Shown here piece after piece: positions 41,282 through 52,870 of a DNA stretch of 64,000 nt. Position 1 is the stretch's first letter, and every line of letters starts with the position of its first letter. This DNA is from Paenibacillus pasadenensis DSM 19293 (lineage in GTDB: Bacteria; Bacillota; Bacilli; Paenibacillales; Paenibacillaceae). The stretch lies in contig NZ_AULW01000030.1 of the NCBI RefSeq assembly GCF_000422485.1, forward strand, positions 1 through 64,000, in the 5' to 3' direction. The position numbers and the translations under genes were made by a program. The notes beneath the pieces were generated by a model. That model was not told where the DNA came from, ran no database searches, and saw only the letters and a list, made by a program, of their open reading frames with translations.

Positions 41282-41311
41282 TTGACCGTTTCAGCGCAAC
41301 AGGTTTATAAT
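41282..41311 (+). promoter_or_regulatory. pdh operon promoter
   Basis: -35 TTGACC (41282-41287), 18-bp spacer, -10 TATAAT (41306-41311, perfect). It is 57 bp before the pdhA start. Confidence 0.8.
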
Positions 41312-41358
41312 AATTCTATAACAGAAGCAGGCAAGTTTCAAATAACAAATCGAGGTGA

Positions 41359-42444
<1,086 letters not shown>

Positions 42445-42513
42445 TCCGAACCCAAGCGATCGATGAGTCCGGGGCGGCGCGCGCCGCTCCCCCTAAGGAG
42501 GAACCTGTTAATC

Positions 42514-43491
42514 ATGGCTCAAATGAACATGTTGGAAGCAATCCGCGACGCTCTTCGCACCGAGCTGAAGCGGGATGAGAACGTAATGCTCTTCGGAGAG
42601 GACGTCGGCCACACCGGCGGCGTATTCCGCGTCACCGAAGGTCTTCAGAAGGAATTCGGCGAGGAGCGCGTCTTCGATACGCCGCTGGCGGAATCCGCGA
42701 TCGCCGGCATGGCGGTCGGCCTCGGCGTGCAAGGCTTCCGTCCGGTCGCCGAGATCCAGTTCGTCGGCTTCATCTACGAGGCGATGGACCAGATGTTCAT
42801 CCAGGCAGCCCGCATGCGCTACCGCTCCGGCGGACGCTACAACTCGCCGATCGTATTCCGCACGCCTTTCGGCGGCGGCGTCAAGGCGGCCGAGCTGCAC
42901 ACCGACTCGCTCGAAGGTCTGGCGCTGCAGACGCCGGGCATCAAGGTCGTCATTCCTTCCAATCCTTATGACGCCAAAGGCCTCATGATCGCGGCGATCC
43001 GCGACAACGATCCCGTGTTCTTCATGGAGCATCTCAACCTGTACCGCGCCTTCCGCGCCGAAGTGCCGGAGGAAGAGTACACCGTCGAGCTCGGCAAGGC
43101 GAACGTCGTCCGCGAAGGCTCCGACGTCACGATCGTGACGTACGGCATGATGGTCCATACGTCCGTCAAGGCTGCTGAAGAGCTGGAAAAGGAAGGCGTA
43201 AGCGTCGAAGTGATCGACATCCGCACGCTCATGCCGCTCGACATCGACACGATCGTCGAGTCGATCAAAAAGACGAACCGCGCGATCGTCGTGCAGGAAG
43301 CTCAGAAGACTTCCGGCGCGGCGGCCGAGATCATCGCCCAGATCAACGAAAAGGCGATCCTTCACCTGGAGGCGCCGGTGCTTCGCGTCGCAGGTCCGGA
43401 CACGGTGTATCCGTTCGCCCAGATCGAAGACCAATGGCTCCCGTCCCCGGCGCGCGTCGTCGCGAACGTCAAGAAAGTCCTCGAATTCTAA
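42514..43491 (+). CDS. pdhB: Pyruvate dehydrogenase E1 beta
   Basis: A 325-residue beta subunit that completes the E1 active site with PdhA. Typical segments are [40 protein letters not shown] and RTPFGGG in the first half, with the transketolase C-terminal domain in the second ([13 protein letters not shown]). It has TAAGGAGG upstream. The preceding 69-bp gap contains a GC-rich inverted repeat (42471-42492) that could tune the ratio of the subunits. Confidence 0.97.
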   Translation: MAQMNMLEAIRDALRTELKRDENVMLFGEDVGHTGGVFRVTEGLQKEFGEERVFDTPLAESAIAGMAVGLGVQGFRPVAEIQFVGFIYEAMDQMFIQAARMRYRSGGRYNSPIVFRTPFGGGVKAAELHTDSLEGLALQTPGIKVVIPSNPYDAKGLMIAAIRDNDPVFFMEHLNLYRAFRAEVPEEEYTVELGKANVVREGSDVTIVTYGMMVHTSVKAAEELEKEGVSVEVIDIRTLMPLDIDTIVESIKKTNRAIVVQEAQKTSGAAAEIIAQINEKAILHLEAPVLRVAGPDTVYPFAQIEDQWLPSPARVVANVKKVLEF

Positions 43492-43510
43492 TTCCGTTCC
43501 GAACGGAATT
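43490..43510 (+). promoter_or_regulatory. Intercistronic hairpin pdhB-pdhC
   Basis: AATTCCGTT (43490-43498) pairs perfectly with AACGGAATT (43502-43510) right over the pdhB stop codon. There is no U-run, so it is more likely an mRNA stability or processing element than a terminator. Confidence 0.4.
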
Positions 43511-43623
43511 TGCTTGCACGCTTTTCACCCCTGCAGCCGCCGCGGCGGGCTGCGCGTCCTCTTGGACCGCAGCTTGTCCGCTCCCGGTCGGTTCAGCTCC
43601 AGATGCAAAAGGAGGTTCACCTC

Positions 43624-44958
43624 GTGGCCAAGTTTGAATACCGGTTCCCAGAGCTGGGCGAAGGCCTTCATGAAGGCGAAATCATCAAGATCCACATCAA
43701 GGTCGGAGACAAGGTCACCGACGACGACATCATTATGGAAGTGCAGAACGACAAGGCCGTCGTAGAGGTTCCTTGCCCGGTCAACGGCACGGTGCTCGAG
43801 GTTCTTGCCAAGGACGGCCAGGTATGCCATGTCGGCGACGTCGTAGCCGTCATCGACGCCGAGGGCGATCTGCCGGAAGGCGCCGCTCCGAGCGAGGACA
43901 GCGCGAAGGAAGTCGCCAAGGACGAAGCGCAGAACGTCGCTCCGGGCGCAGTCAAGGCCGACGCCGAAGTGACGGCGAAGGACGCGGCTCCGGCATCCGC
44001 TCCTGCAGCGGCTCCGGCCGCCAAAGGCCAAGTGCTCGCTACGCCTAGCGTGCGCAAGTTCTCCCGCGAAAAAGGCGTGGACATTGCGTCCGTGCAAGGC
44101 ACTGGCAAAAACGGCCGCATCACTCGCGAGGACATCGAGAAGGCAGCCGCAGGCGGCGCATCCGCTCCGGCGGCAGCCGCTTCCGACAATGCCGCTGTCG
44201 CGGCAAAAGGCGCCGGCGAAGCCAAGTCCGCTCCGGTCGCCAGCCAAGGCGGAGACCGTCCGGAAGAGCGCCTGCCGTTCAAGGGCATCCGCAAGATCAT
44301 TTCCAACGCGATGACGAAGTCGGCGTACACCGCTCCTCACGTGACGCTGATGGACGAAGTGGACGTGACCGCGCTCGTCGAGCTGCGCAAAAAAGCGAAG
44401 CCGGTCGCCGAGAAGAAAGGCGTCAAGCTGACCTACCTGCCGTTCATCGTCAAGGCGCTCGTCGCCGCCGTGCGCGAGTTCCCGATCATGAACTCGATGC
44501 TCGACGAGGAAGCGCAGGAGATCGTTCTGCGCAAGTACTACAACATCGGCATCGCGACCGATACCGACAACGGCCTGATCGTGCCGGTCATCGAGCATGC
44601 GGACCGCAAGAACGTCTGGACGATCGCCAGCTCCATCAGCGACCTCGCCGCTCGCGGCCGCGACGGCAAGCTGTCCGGCGCCGAGCTCAAAGGCAGCACG
44701 ATTTCCATCACGAACATCGGCTCCGCCGGCGGCATGTTCTTCACGCCGATCATCAACTTCCCTGAAGTGGCCATCCTCGGCGTCGGCCGCATCGCCGACA
44801 AGCCGGTCGTCAAGAACGGCGAGATCGTCGCCGCTTCCGTCATGGCCCTGTCCCTCAGCTTCGACCACCGTCTCATCGACGGTGCGACGGCTCAGAATTT
44901 CCTGAACTACATCAAGCAGCTTCTGGCCGACCCGCAGCTGCTAATCATGGAGGTATAA
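43624..44958 (+). CDS. pdhC: Dihydrolipoyl acetyltransferase E2
   Basis: A 444-residue core of the PDH complex. There is one lipoyl domain (1-80; lipoylated Lys K44 in QNDKAVVEV), an Ala/Pro linker, a peripheral subunit-binding domain (~136-172: [17 protein letters not shown]) and a catalytic domain (~215-444; active His ~H415 in FDHRLIDGA). A second Ala-rich linker follows the binding domain. The start is GTG 43624 with AAAAGGAGG 8 nt upstream. The 132-bp gap before it is the longest in the operon. Confidence 0.97.
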   Translation: MAKFEYRFPELGEGLHEGEIIKIHIKVGDKVTDDDIIMEVQNDKAVVEVPCPVNGTVLEVLAKDGQVCHVGDVVAVIDAEGDLPEGAAPSEDSAKEVAKDEAQNVAPGAVKADAEVTAKDAAPASAPAAAPAAKGQVLATPSVRKFSREKGVDIASVQGTGKNGRITREDIEKAAAGGASAPAAAASDNAAVAAKGAGEAKSAPVASQGGDRPEERLPFKGIRKIISNAMTKSAYTAPHVTLMDEVDVTALVELRKKAKPVAEKKGVKLTYLPFIVKALVAAVREFPIMNSMLDEEAQEIVLRKYYNIGIATDTDNGLIVPVIEHADRKNVWTIASSISDLAARGRDGKLSGAELKGSTISITNIGSAGGMFFTPIINFPEVAILGVGRIADKPVVKNGEIVAASVMALSLSFDHRLIDGATAQNFLNYIKQLLADPQLLIMEV

Positions 44959-44962
44959 GCTC

Positions 44963-46378
44963 ATGGTAGTAGGAGACGCATCTCTCGATATCGATACACT
45001 GGTCATCGGCGCCGGTCCCGGCGGATATGTGGCTGCGATTCGCGCAGCCCAGCTTGGCCAAAGCGTGCTTTGCGTGGAGAAGGAGCATGTCGGCGGCGTG
45101 TGCCTGAACGTCGGCTGCATTCCTTCCAAAGCCCTCATCTCCGCTTCCCATCAATATGACACCGTCAGCCATGCCGAAGCGATCGGCATCACGGCAGGCG
45201 ACGTCAAGGTCGACTGGAGCAAGATCCAGGACTTCAAGGGCGGAGTCGTGAAAAAGCTGACAGGCGGCGTAGCCAGCCTGCTCAAAGCCAACAAGGTGCA
45301 ATACTTCGCCGGCGAAGTGATGTTCATCAACGAAAACGAAGCGCGTGTCTTCAACGATCAGGAAGCTCCGCGCTACCGCTTCAAGAACTGCATCATCGCG
45401 ACGGGCTCCCGCCCGATCGAGCTGAAGGCATTCCCGTTCGGCGGACGCATCGTCTCCTCCACGGGCGCGCTGTCGCTGCCTGAGATTCCGAAGAGCCTGG
45501 CCGTCATCGGCGGCGGCTACATCGGCGTCGAGCTGAGCCAGATGTACAGCAAGTTCGGCACGAAGGTGACGATCATCGAAGGCCTCGACTCGATCCTGGC
45601 CGGCTTCGACAAGGACATGTCCCAGCTCGTGGCCAAGAAGCTCAAAGCCAAAGGCGCGGAAATCATCACGAACGCGCAAGCGAAGAGCGCCGAGCAGACC
45701 GACAAGGACGTCACCGTGACGTACACGGTCGACGGCAAGGAACAGACGGTGACGGCTGATTACCTGCTCGTCACGGTCGGACGCCGTCCGAATACGGACG
45801 GAGAGCTCGGCCTCGACCTGATCAACATCAAGATGACGGACCGCGGCCTCGTCGAAGTCAACGACGAAGGACGCACGAGCATCCCGCATATCTTCGCGAT
45901 CGGCGACATCGTTGCCGGCCCTGCGCTCGCGCACAAGGCGATGTACGAAGGCCGTGTCGCGGCTGAAGTCATCGGCGGACAGCCGAGCAAAGTCGACTAC
46001 AAGTGCATGCCGGCCGTCTGCTTCTCCGATCCGGAGTGCGCCAGCGTCGGTCTGACGGAGAAGGAAGCGAAGGACAAAGGCTACAACGTCAAGGTCGGCA
46101 AGTTCCCGTTTGTCGCCAACGGCCGCGCCCTGTCCCTCAACGCGACGGAAGGCTTCGTGAAGCTCGTCGCCGACAAAGACAGCGGCCTCGTGCTCGGCGC
46201 CCACATCGCGGGCATCGAAGCGTCCAACATGATCTCCGAGCTCGGCCTCGCGATCGAGATGGGCGCTACGCTCGAGGACATCGCGCTGACGATCCACGCG
46301 CATCCGACGCTTGGCGAGATCACGCTGGACGCGGCGGAAGTCGCGCTCGGCCATCCGATCCATACGTTTGTCAAGTAA
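44963..46378 (+). CDS. pdhD: Dihydrolipoamide dehydrogenase E3
   Basis: A 471-residue FAD-dependent disulfide oxidoreductase that reoxidises the lipoyl arm of E2. The FAD-binding motif is GAGPGGYVAA, the redox disulfide C47-C52 is in GGVCLNVGC, the NAD site is IGGGYIGVE and the FAD-binding AIGD segment is in FAIGDIVAG. The C-terminal base is His in HAHPTLGE. It starts 4 bp after the pdhC stop and closes the operon before a terminator. Confidence 0.97.
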   Translation: MVVGDASLDIDTLVIGAGPGGYVAAIRAAQLGQSVLCVEKEHVGGVCLNVGCIPSKALISASHQYDTVSHAEAIGITAGDVKVDWSKIQDFKGGVVKKLTGGVASLLKANKVQYFAGEVMFINENEARVFNDQEAPRYRFKNCIIATGSRPIELKAFPFGGRIVSSTGALSLPEIPKSLAVIGGGYIGVELSQMYSKFGTKVTIIEGLDSILAGFDKDMSQLVAKKLKAKGAEIITNAQAKSAEQTDKDVTVTYTVDGKEQTVTADYLLVTVGRRPNTDGELGLDLINIKMTDRGLVEVNDEGRTSIPHIFAIGDIVAGPALAHKAMYEGRVAAEVIGGQPSKVDYKCMPAVCFSDPECASVGLTEKEAKDKGYNVKVGKFPFVANGRALSLNATEGFVKLVADKDSGLVLGAHIAGIEASNMISELGLAIEMGATLEDIALTIHAHPTLGEITLDAAEVALGHPIHTFVK

Positions 46379-46393
46379 GATCGCGCTTTTCAG

Positions 46394-46422
46394 GCCGGCC
46401 CTTTCTGGGGCCGGCTTTTTTT
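46394..46422 (+). terminator. Terminator of pdhABCD
   Basis: GCCGGCCC (46394-46401) pairs perfectly with GGGCCGGC (46408-46415), followed by a seven-T run. Confidence 0.88.
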
Positions 46423-46490
46423 ATGGGCCGTCTAGCGGCTCAGCGAGCCGTGCCATTCGTTCTCCGTCCAGAGAAGGGGGGCTTTTGGAC

Positions 46491-46655
46491 AGGCGAACCG
46501 CTGCGCGATCCGAGCCTTTCTCGACCGGGAGCCGGAAAGCGGGCCAGGGATAGGCGCATCGCTGTGCGAGCCGAGCCTTTCTCGACCGGGAGTCGGAAAG
46601 CGGGCTAGGGACAGGCGCATCGCTGCGCGATCCGAGCCTTTCTCCGATTCCACTG
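46491..46655 (+). repeat. 61-bp tandem repeat, ~2.7 copies
   Basis: Units start at 46491, 46552 and 46613 (spacing exactly 61). Each reads AGGCG(A/C)A(C/T)CGCTG, then GAGCCTTTCTCGACCGGGAG, then GGAAAGCGGG. The third copy is cut short. Confidence 0.85.
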
Positions 46656-46955
46656 GAAGCCGGATGCCCGGATTGCCCGACCTCCTAGGCGGAGGCCATC
46701 CGTCTTTCAAGAGGACCGCTGCCGCTTCTCCGAAAGGCATCGTCTCGCTCCGCTTCGCCTTGTCCATCAGCTTCGCCTTTCCCGCATACTCGGCACTCGG
46801 CAGCATGAACGGGCGCTGCGGAAAGAGTCAGCAAGCAGCTCTCAGCTTGCTGGAAGTGCCCCAGGCTGTAACGACTTGGTCGCATATCGAAATCGCTCGC
46901 CCGATCCGAAGAACGTTTGACTCCCTCGTCTCGACGAATGGAGGATCAACCGGTC

Positions 46956-47412
46956 GGAGTTGCGCGGAAAAACCGAGTAACTCGAGCAAGCAGGGGCGGA
47001 ACCAGAAGGAGTTGCACGGAAAAACCGAGTAACTCGGTCAAGCGTAGGCCGAAGCGGTCGGAGCTGTGAGGTCAATTCAAGTAACTCCGGCAGGCAGGCG
47101 TATCGGTTAGAGTCTAAAAGACGGGCTTGCAAGCGGCTGTAACCCGATTTGTTCGGGTTACAGCCTAAAAGACGGGCATGTGAGTAACTGTAAGCCGATT
47201 TATTCGGGTTGGAGCTTGAAAGACGGGTGTTCGAGCAGTTGTAACCCGATTTAATCGGGTTAGAGTCTGAAATACGGGCTTGCGAGAAGCTCTAACCCGA
47301 TTTATTCGGGTTGCAGTTTGAAATACGGGCTGTCGAGTCGCTGTAACCCGATTTATTCCGGTTAGGGCCTAACGATCTTGCGAGAAACTCTAACCCGATT
47401 TATTCGGGTTGC
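46956..47412 (+). repeat. 51/52-bp hairpin repeat array, ~9 units
   Basis: Three left units (starting 46956, 47008 and 47060; period 52) carry a GAGTTGC...CGG / CCG...TAACTC hairpin, the third decayed. Six right units have the hairpin AACCCGA-TTTAT-TCGGGTT starting at 47141, 47192, 47243, 47294, 47345 and 47392, which is 51-bp spacing four times and then 47. The ~31-bp between hairpins is also conserved (consensus with GAGTCTGAAA and ACGGGCTTGCGAG), so these are true repeats and not spacers. Confidence 0.85.
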
Positions 47413-47461
47413 AGTTTTTCCAGCTCGTTATAGAAGCTTTCGAAGGTTCTGGAAAATGCGA

Positions 47462-47730
47462 TAAAAGAAATCCTGGGGGCATCGAGATCGGAACGAGTCA
47501 CTACGAAGCGGAGCGAGGGTGGGTTCGGCATTAGCATCTAACTGATTTTATTGGTGACGGGCCTAGTGGTGATGAGCGAAGGCACCGAGCGAACTTAAAG
47601 AGTGAAACCAAAGAGCGAAGACGGACGGGGGCTCGTGGAGAAGCGTCAGCGGTTCCCTTGAAGGCCGGATTCCTTCCGCTTCGGAAGAGTACATTCAAAG
47701 GAATCTGGGCTTCAGGGAGATCGGAACGAG
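47462..47730 (+). repeat. Dispersed direct repeat pair
   Basis: About 35 bp are shared by 47462-47497 and 47696-47730: AAAG(A/G)AATC(C)TGGG, then an exact GAGATCGGAACGAG at 47484-47497 and 47717-47730. Nearby GAAGCGGAGCG and CGCTCCGCGAAG are in opposite orientation. Confidence 0.65.
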
Positions 47731-47974
47731 CCCCCGCTCCGCGAAGTGGATGCCGGTTTCAGTTTCCATTCAGCAAAGCGATAGCAGTTTCCGTTCTGCG
47801 CTACGCGAAGCGGATTCGGATTCCGGTTCCGTCATCCCGAGGATCGCTGATTTTGTTCCGCACGAAGAGACAAATAAGAGACAAACGAGCCTTTAAGATG
47901 GTAAACTAACAGAAAGGTTCGCGAGATAGAGGGGCATCAGGCCGTTCGGCCGGTCCTGAGCTAGGGGGTAACCG

Positions 47975-48769
47975 ATGAAAAATTATTTGGAGCTGCTGCA
48001 GGATATCCTGGACAACGGGACGGAGCGTTCCGATCGAACGGGAACCGGCACGATCGCCGTATTCGGTCGGCAGCTGCGGTTCGACTTGTCCAAGGGCTTT
48101 CCGCTCGTCACGACGAAGCGGGTACATGTCAAATCGATCATCCACGAGCTGCTCTGGTTTCTGAGCGGTGAGACGAACGTGAAGTACCTGCAGGAAAACG
48201 GCGTCCGCATCTGGAACGAGTGGGCGGACGAGAACGGTGACCTCGGTCCGGTATACGGCTCGCAGTGGCGCGCATGGGAAGGCAAGGACGGCCGCGTCCA
48301 TGACCAGATCGCTGCGGTCGTCGAGTCGATTCGCACGAATCCGGACTCGCGCCGCCATATGGTGAGCGCCTGGAACGTCGGCGAAGTCGACGGCATGAAG
48401 CTGCCGCCTTGCCATTTCGTGTTCCAGTTCCAGGTCAGCGGAGGCAAGCTGAACTGCATGTTCACGATGCGCTCCTCGGACACGTTCCTCGGCTTGCCGT
48501 TCAACATCGCCCAGTATGCGATGCTGACGCATATGATCGCGCAGCAATGCGATCTGGAGCCCGGAGAGCTCATTTATTCCGGAGGCGACGTGCATATTTA
48601 TGCGAATCATCTCGAGCAGGTCAAGCTGCAGCTGACGCGCGAGCCGCATCCGCTGCCGCAGCTCGTGCTGAAGCGCAAGCCGGCGAGCATCTTCGACTAC
48701 CGCTACGAGGACTTCGAGATCGTCGGCTACGAGCATCATCCGACGATCAAGGCCGAGGTGTCGGTATGA
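47975..48769 (+). CDS. thyA: Thymidylate synthase
   Basis: A 264-residue ThyA that methylates dUMP to dTMP using methylene-tetrahydrofolate. The length equals E. coli ThyA. The nucleophile is C146 in [10 protein letters not shown], and other family segments are [16 protein letters not shown], and the dUMP-binding [16 protein letters not shown] and [13 protein letters not shown]. The stop overlaps the folA start (ATGA), coupling the two. Dihydrofolate made here is recycled by FolA. Confidence 0.98.
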   Translation: MKNYLELLQDILDNGTERSDRTGTGTIAVFGRQLRFDLSKGFPLVTTKRVHVKSIIHELLWFLSGETNVKYLQENGVRIWNEWADENGDLGPVYGSQWRAWEGKDGRVHDQIAAVVESIRTNPDSRRHMVSAWNVGEVDGMKLPPCHFVFQFQVSGGKLNCMFTMRSSDTFLGLPFNIAQYAMLTHMIAQQCDLEPGELIYSGGDVHIYANHLEQVKLQLTREPHPLPQLVLKRKPASIFDYRYEDFEIVGYEHHPTIKAEVSV

Positions 48770-49275
48770 GGATCACGATGATCGCGTGCATGGACCGCGA
48801 TCGGCTGATCGGGCGCGGCAACGACCTGCCGTGGAAGCTGCCGGAGGACATGCGCTTTTTCAAGGAGCAGACGATGGGCAAGCCGGTGCTGATGGGACGC
48901 AAGACGTTCGAGTCGTTCGGCAGCCGTCCGCTGAAGGGCAGGCGCAATCTGCTGCTGACCCGCGGCGGCGGCGAGGCACCGGATGGCGTGGAGCTGTTCC
49001 GGACGCCGGAGGAGGCGCTGCAAGCCGTCGCCGGCGAGCAGGAGCTGATGGTCATCGGCGGCGAGCAGATCTACCGTCTGCTGCTCGGCCGCGCGGACCG
49101 TCTGCTGCTGACGGAGATCGACCGCTCCTACGGAGGCGGCGACGCTTACTTCCCTGAGCTGCCGGACGGCGAGTGGGAGCTCGCGGATTCCGCGGCCGGT
49201 CTCGAAAAAGGACCGGCAGGCGAGACCTACGCCTTCCAAACGTATATTCGAACAGCGCCTGCGCGCAATTCGTAA
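48766..49275 (+). CDS. folA: Dihydrofolate reductase
   Basis: A 169-residue DHFR that regenerates tetrahydrofolate with NADPH. Family motifs are [22 protein letters not shown] (substrate site with the acidic Glu/Asp in the helix), [19 protein letters not shown] and the C-terminal YAFQTY. It overlaps thyA by 4 bp, the standard thyA-folA arrangement of Bacillus and relatives. No terminator was found in the 200 bp after it. Confidence 0.97.
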   Translation: MRITMIACMDRDRLIGRGNDLPWKLPEDMRFFKEQTMGKPVLMGRKTFESFGSRPLKGRRNLLLTRGGGEAPDGVELFRTPEEALQAVAGEQELMVIGGEQIYRLLLGRADRLLLTEIDRSYGGGDAYFPELPDGEWELADSAAGLEKGPAGETYAFQTYIRTAPARNS

Positions 49276-49473
49276 TCTCTATGCCGCTGTTATGCGACAA
49301 AGTGCAAATGATTGTACGCATACTCCATTATGCTAAGTTGTGAAACAATGCTACGATGTTGTACAAAGTATGCGCTGGAATGCAATATTATGTAGCGACG
49401 CATCGGGTCTTGCATCCGAAGAACGGTGACAGAGAGACGGAGCGGGACCTAAAGGATGGAGGAATGGGGAAAG

Positions 49474-50961
49474 ATGTCGACACCAACTGGGTTCATGGAA
49501 TATAAACGCGAGCTGCCGGCAGACCGCAGTCCGCTGGAAAGAATCAAGGATTGGGACGAGTTCCACAAGCATTTGCCGGACGATCAGCTTCGGACGCAAG
49601 GCTCCCGCTGCATGGACTGCGGCACCCCGTATTGCCATACGGGCATGGAGCTGGCCGGAGGGGCGTCGGGCTGCCCGGTCAACAACCTGATTCCCGAGTG
49701 GAACAACCTCATCTATCGCGGCTTGTGGCGCGAGGCGCTGGAGCGCCTGCACAAGACGAACAATTTCCCGGAATTCACCGGACGCGTCTGTCCGGCGCCA
49801 TGCGAGGGCTCGTGCACGGTCGGCCTCATCGGCGATGCCGTCACGATCAAGACGATCGAGCAGGCAATCATCGACCGCGGCTTCGACGAGGGCTGGGTCG
49901 TACCGCAGCCGCCTCAGCTCCGCACGGGCAAAAAGGTCGCCGTCGTCGGCTCCGGACCTGCCGGCATGGCTTGCGCCGCGCAGCTCAACAAGGCCGGCCA
50001 CACGGTGACGGTGTACGAGCGCGCGGACCGCATCGGCGGCTTGCTGACGTACGGCATCCCGACGATGAAGCTCGACAAGGGGATCGTGCAGCGGCGAGTC
50101 GACCTGCTCGAAGCCGAGGGCGTCGACTTCGTGACGAATACGGAGATCGGCAAGGATATCGCGGCCGAGGAGCTGCTGGCAGGCTTCGACGCGATCGTCC
50201 TGTGCGGCGGCGCGACGAAAGCCCGCGGCGTCGACATCGAAGGCTCCGATCTGAACGGCGTGCATATGGCGATGGACTACCTGAACGGCACGATCAAGAG
50301 CTACCTCGACTCCGGCCTGGAGGACGGCAACTACATCTCCGCCAAGGACAAGGACGTCATCGTCATCGGCGGCGGCGATACCGGCACGGACTGCGTCGCG
50401 ACGGCTCTGCGCCACGGCTGCAAGTCGGTCACGCAGTTCGGCACGCATGCCAAGGCCCCGCTGCAGCGCGATTCGATCACGAATCCGTGGCCGCAGTTCC
50501 CGAACGTGTACACGCTGGACTATGCCCACGAAGAAGCGAAGGCGCTGTACGGCGAAGACCCGCGCGCGTTCTCCGTCCTGACCAAGAAGTTCGTCGGCGA
50601 CGAGAACGGCCAGCTCAAGGAGCTCCACACCGTCCAGATCGAACGGATCGTCGACGAGACCGGCCGCAAGATCTACAAAGAGATTCCCGGCACGGAAAAG
50701 GTCTGGCCGGCGGATCTCGTGTTCATCGCGGTCGGCTTCGAAGGGCCGGAGAACACGCTTGTGCAGGCGTTCGAGGTCGAGCAGGACCGCCGCACGAACG
50801 TCAAAGCCCGCTACGGTGAATACCGGACGAGCGTCGACAAGGTGTTCGCCGCCGGGGATATGCGCCGCGGCCAGAGCCTTGTCGTCTGGGCGATCAACGA
50901 GGGGCGCGAGGCGGCTCGCGAGGTCGACAAGTATTTGATGGGAAGCAGCATGCTTCCTTGA
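49474..50961 (+). CDS. gltD: Glutamate synthase small subunit
   Basis: A 495-residue beta subunit of NADPH-GOGAT that passes electrons from NADPH through FAD and Fe-S clusters to the large subunit for glutamate synthesis. N-terminal cluster cysteines are C46, C49, C54 and C67 (CMDCGTPYC...C), with a later CPAPCEGSC stretch. The FAD site is [12 protein letters not shown] and the NADPH site is [14 protein letters not shown] 49474 is chosen because relatives start (M)xxPTGFMEY; an ATG at 49456 is in frame. The large subunit gene is not adjacent in this window, so it must lie elsewhere or the protein pairs differently. Confidence 0.93.
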   Translation: MSTPTGFMEYKRELPADRSPLERIKDWDEFHKHLPDDQLRTQGSRCMDCGTPYCHTGMELAGGASGCPVNNLIPEWNNLIYRGLWREALERLHKTNNFPEFTGRVCPAPCEGSCTVGLIGDAVTIKTIEQAIIDRGFDEGWVVPQPPQLRTGKKVAVVGSGPAGMACAAQLNKAGHTVTVYERADRIGGLLTYGIPTMKLDKGIVQRRVDLLEAEGVDFVTNTEIGKDIAAEELLAGFDAIVLCGGATKARGVDIEGSDLNGVHMAMDYLNGTIKSYLDSGLEDGNYISAKDKDVIVIGGGDTGTDCVATALRHGCKSVTQFGTHAKAPLQRDSITNPWPQFPNVYTLDYAHEEAKALYGEDPRAFSVLTKKFVGDENGQLKELHTVQIERIVDETGRKIYKEIPGTEKVWPADLVFIAVGFEGPENTLVQAFEVEQDRRTNVKARYGEYRTSVDKVFAAGDMRRGQSLVVWAINEGREAAREVDKYLMGSSMLP

Positions 50962-50978
50962 TTCGGAGCCTATTCTGC

Positions 50979-51005
50979 AAGCGCCTGAGCGATCGGGCGC
51001 TTTTT
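50979..51005 (+). terminator. Terminator after gltD
   Basis: AGCGCC (50980-50985) pairs with GGCGCT (50996-51001), followed by T5. Confidence 0.7.
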
Positions 51006-51066
51006 CCCGTTCCGGCGAGGAATCGCTTTCAGGTAAAGAACGGGTAACGAAAACAAGAGATGGATG

Positions 51067-51095
51067 TTGTTGCGGGCCGAAAGGGCTCGGATAAT
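51067..51095 (+). promoter_or_regulatory. Candidate promoter of the solute-binding protein gene
   Basis: -35 TTGTTG (51067-51072), 17-bp spacer, -10 GATAAT (51090-51095), 45 bp before the GTG start. Confidence 0.5.
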
Positions 51096-51140
51096 AAAGG
51101 CAGATCTCTGTCCATTCTTCCTTGAAAGGGGCTGCAGCAG

Positions 51141-52792
51141 GTGAAGGTCGCGAGTCGGAGCAAAGGAAAGCTGGGACTGGCTGCGCTTGCGCTGCTTCAG
51201 GTGTTGCTGTCATGCGACGCCAATTCGAATGGAACCGTAAAGCCTGTCGCTTCGGAAGAGCCGACGGAAGGGAGCGAGCCGCTTCCGATCGAGCTGAGCT
51301 TCGTCCGCATGACCGAGGACGACCTGATCCTGAAGCTGCCGGGAGAAACGCTCGAGGACAACCGCTGGACCCGTTTGTATGAAGACGAGCTAGGCATACG
51401 CATCCGCTACGAATGGGTATCCAAAGGAGATCTCTATGACCAGAAGCTGGGAGGTGCGCTCGCTTCCGGAGCGATTCCGGATGTCGTCAAGGTCAATGCG
51501 GAGCAGCTGCGGACGCTCCACAACGAAGGCTTGATCCAGGAGCTGACGGAGGTCTATGACCAATATGCCTCGCCATTCACCAAAACGATTCTGAACCAGG
51601 AAGGCAGCGCCCCGTTCCAACGGGCGACGATCGACGGCAAGCTGATGGCGATCCCGGCTACGGGCTCGTCGATCGAGGGCGCGAAATACATCTGGATCCG
51701 CAAGGACTGGCTGGATCGGCTGGAGCTGGATCCGCCGCGAACGATGAACGATCTGCTGGAAATATCGAAAGCGTTTACAGAAAGAGATCCGGACGGAAAC
51801 GGCCGCGACGATACGTACGGCATCGCCCTGACCCGCAGCCTGCTGGCGCCTCTGATGGGAATCAGCGGACTGCTGGCCGGCTATGAGGCCTATCCGACGA
51901 TGTGGCTCGAGGACAAGGACGGCCAGCTCGTCTACGGCGGCATCCAGCCGCAAATGCGGGAAGCGCTCCTGGTGCTGCAGCGGCTGTACAAGGACGGGCA
52001 GATCGATCCGGAGTTCGGCTTCAAAAACAGCGTGCAGGAAGAGAAGCTGATCGCAGACGGCAAGATCGGCCTGTTTTATGGCGAGCAGTGGGGCTCGTTC
52101 CTCGCGCAGGCGAGCCGCTCCAAGGAGCGGGACTCGGACTGGCAAGCCTACCCGATCGTATCGGCGACGAGCGAGCCGGTCCGGGTGCCGCTTCCGCTAG
52201 GCACCTATCAATACTTGGCCGTACGCAAGGACTACCCCCATCCGGAAGCGCTGATCAAGCTGCTCAACCTTCATCTGGAGAAAAACTGGGGCGAGACGGC
52301 CGAATATGAGAAGTATTACAGCACGCCGCAGCCGGTATGGAAGCTGTCGCCCGTCACGCCGTACCCGGCGCTCAAAAATCTCGAGGCTTTCCGGCAGCTG
52401 GAGCAGTTCCGCAGCACGGGAGACCGCTCCGTCCTAAAGGCGGAAGCGAAAGCGATCCAGAAGTATATCGAGATCTACGAAGCGGGCAAGGAAAACCGCG
52501 ATGCGGGCTGGGGTTGGAAAAAGACGTACGGGCCGGACGGCGCCTTTTCGATCCTGGAGCAGTATATCCGGAACGACCAGCTGCTGTACGAGCGTTTTCT
52601 CGACCGCAGACATCGACGATGATCGAAAAGCAGTCCGTGCTGTACAACTTGCAGATCGAGACGTATGCGAACATCATCCTGGGCCGCCCGATCGAGGAGT
52701 TCGATCGGTTCGTCCAGGATTGGAACAGCCTGGGGGGAGAGAGGATGACGAGGGAAGTAAACGAGTGGCTCCGGCAATCGAACGCGCCTTGA
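51141..52792 (+). pseudogene. Sugar-binding lipoprotein (LplA/YtcQ-like), frame broken at a T4 run
   Basis: An extracellular solute-binding protein of the large LplA/YtcQ family that feeds sugars to CUT1 ABC importers. A lipoprotein signal with C25 in VLLSCD is followed by the binding domains (TMNDLLEISKAFTERDPDGNG is typical). The first frame stops at 52622 after ...YERFLDRRHRR. A -1 step at the TTTT run (52595-52598) joins ...YERF to S-R-P-Q-T-S-T-M-I-E-K, and the expected family tail (IILGRPIEEFDRFVQDW ... EVNEWL) runs to 52792, giving ~550 residues, the normal length. GTG 51141 has AAAGGGG upstream. No permease genes are next to it. Confidence 0.82.
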
Positions 52793-52870
52793 ACCGGCCG
52801 CCCAAGGACATGTCGCCGTCAATCAGACTGGCCGCCCTGCTGGCGGAGCGGCCGCAACGGAGGGTTCAGC

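Larger units (their letters stand above)
46423..47974. other. 1.55-kb non-coding, repeat-rich region
   Basis: No frame here has codon use, ribosome binding or homology that I would call a gene. Frames at 46424-46608 and 46664-47032 are repeat-derived. It holds a 61-bp tandem repeat, a 51/52-bp hairpin array and a pair of dispersed direct repeats. The region is lower in GC than its neighbours. A thyA promoter probably lies near its right end, but I see no clear -35/-10 pair. Confidence 0.7.

Noticed and set aside
46664-47032. 122-codon plus-strand frame in the repeat region
   Set aside because: It runs into the repeat array, lacks a convincing ribosome binding site and has no protein-like composition.
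46956-47412. Possible CRISPR array (regular spacing, hairpin repeats)
   Set aside because: The segments between hairpins are themselves repeated and no cas genes are near.
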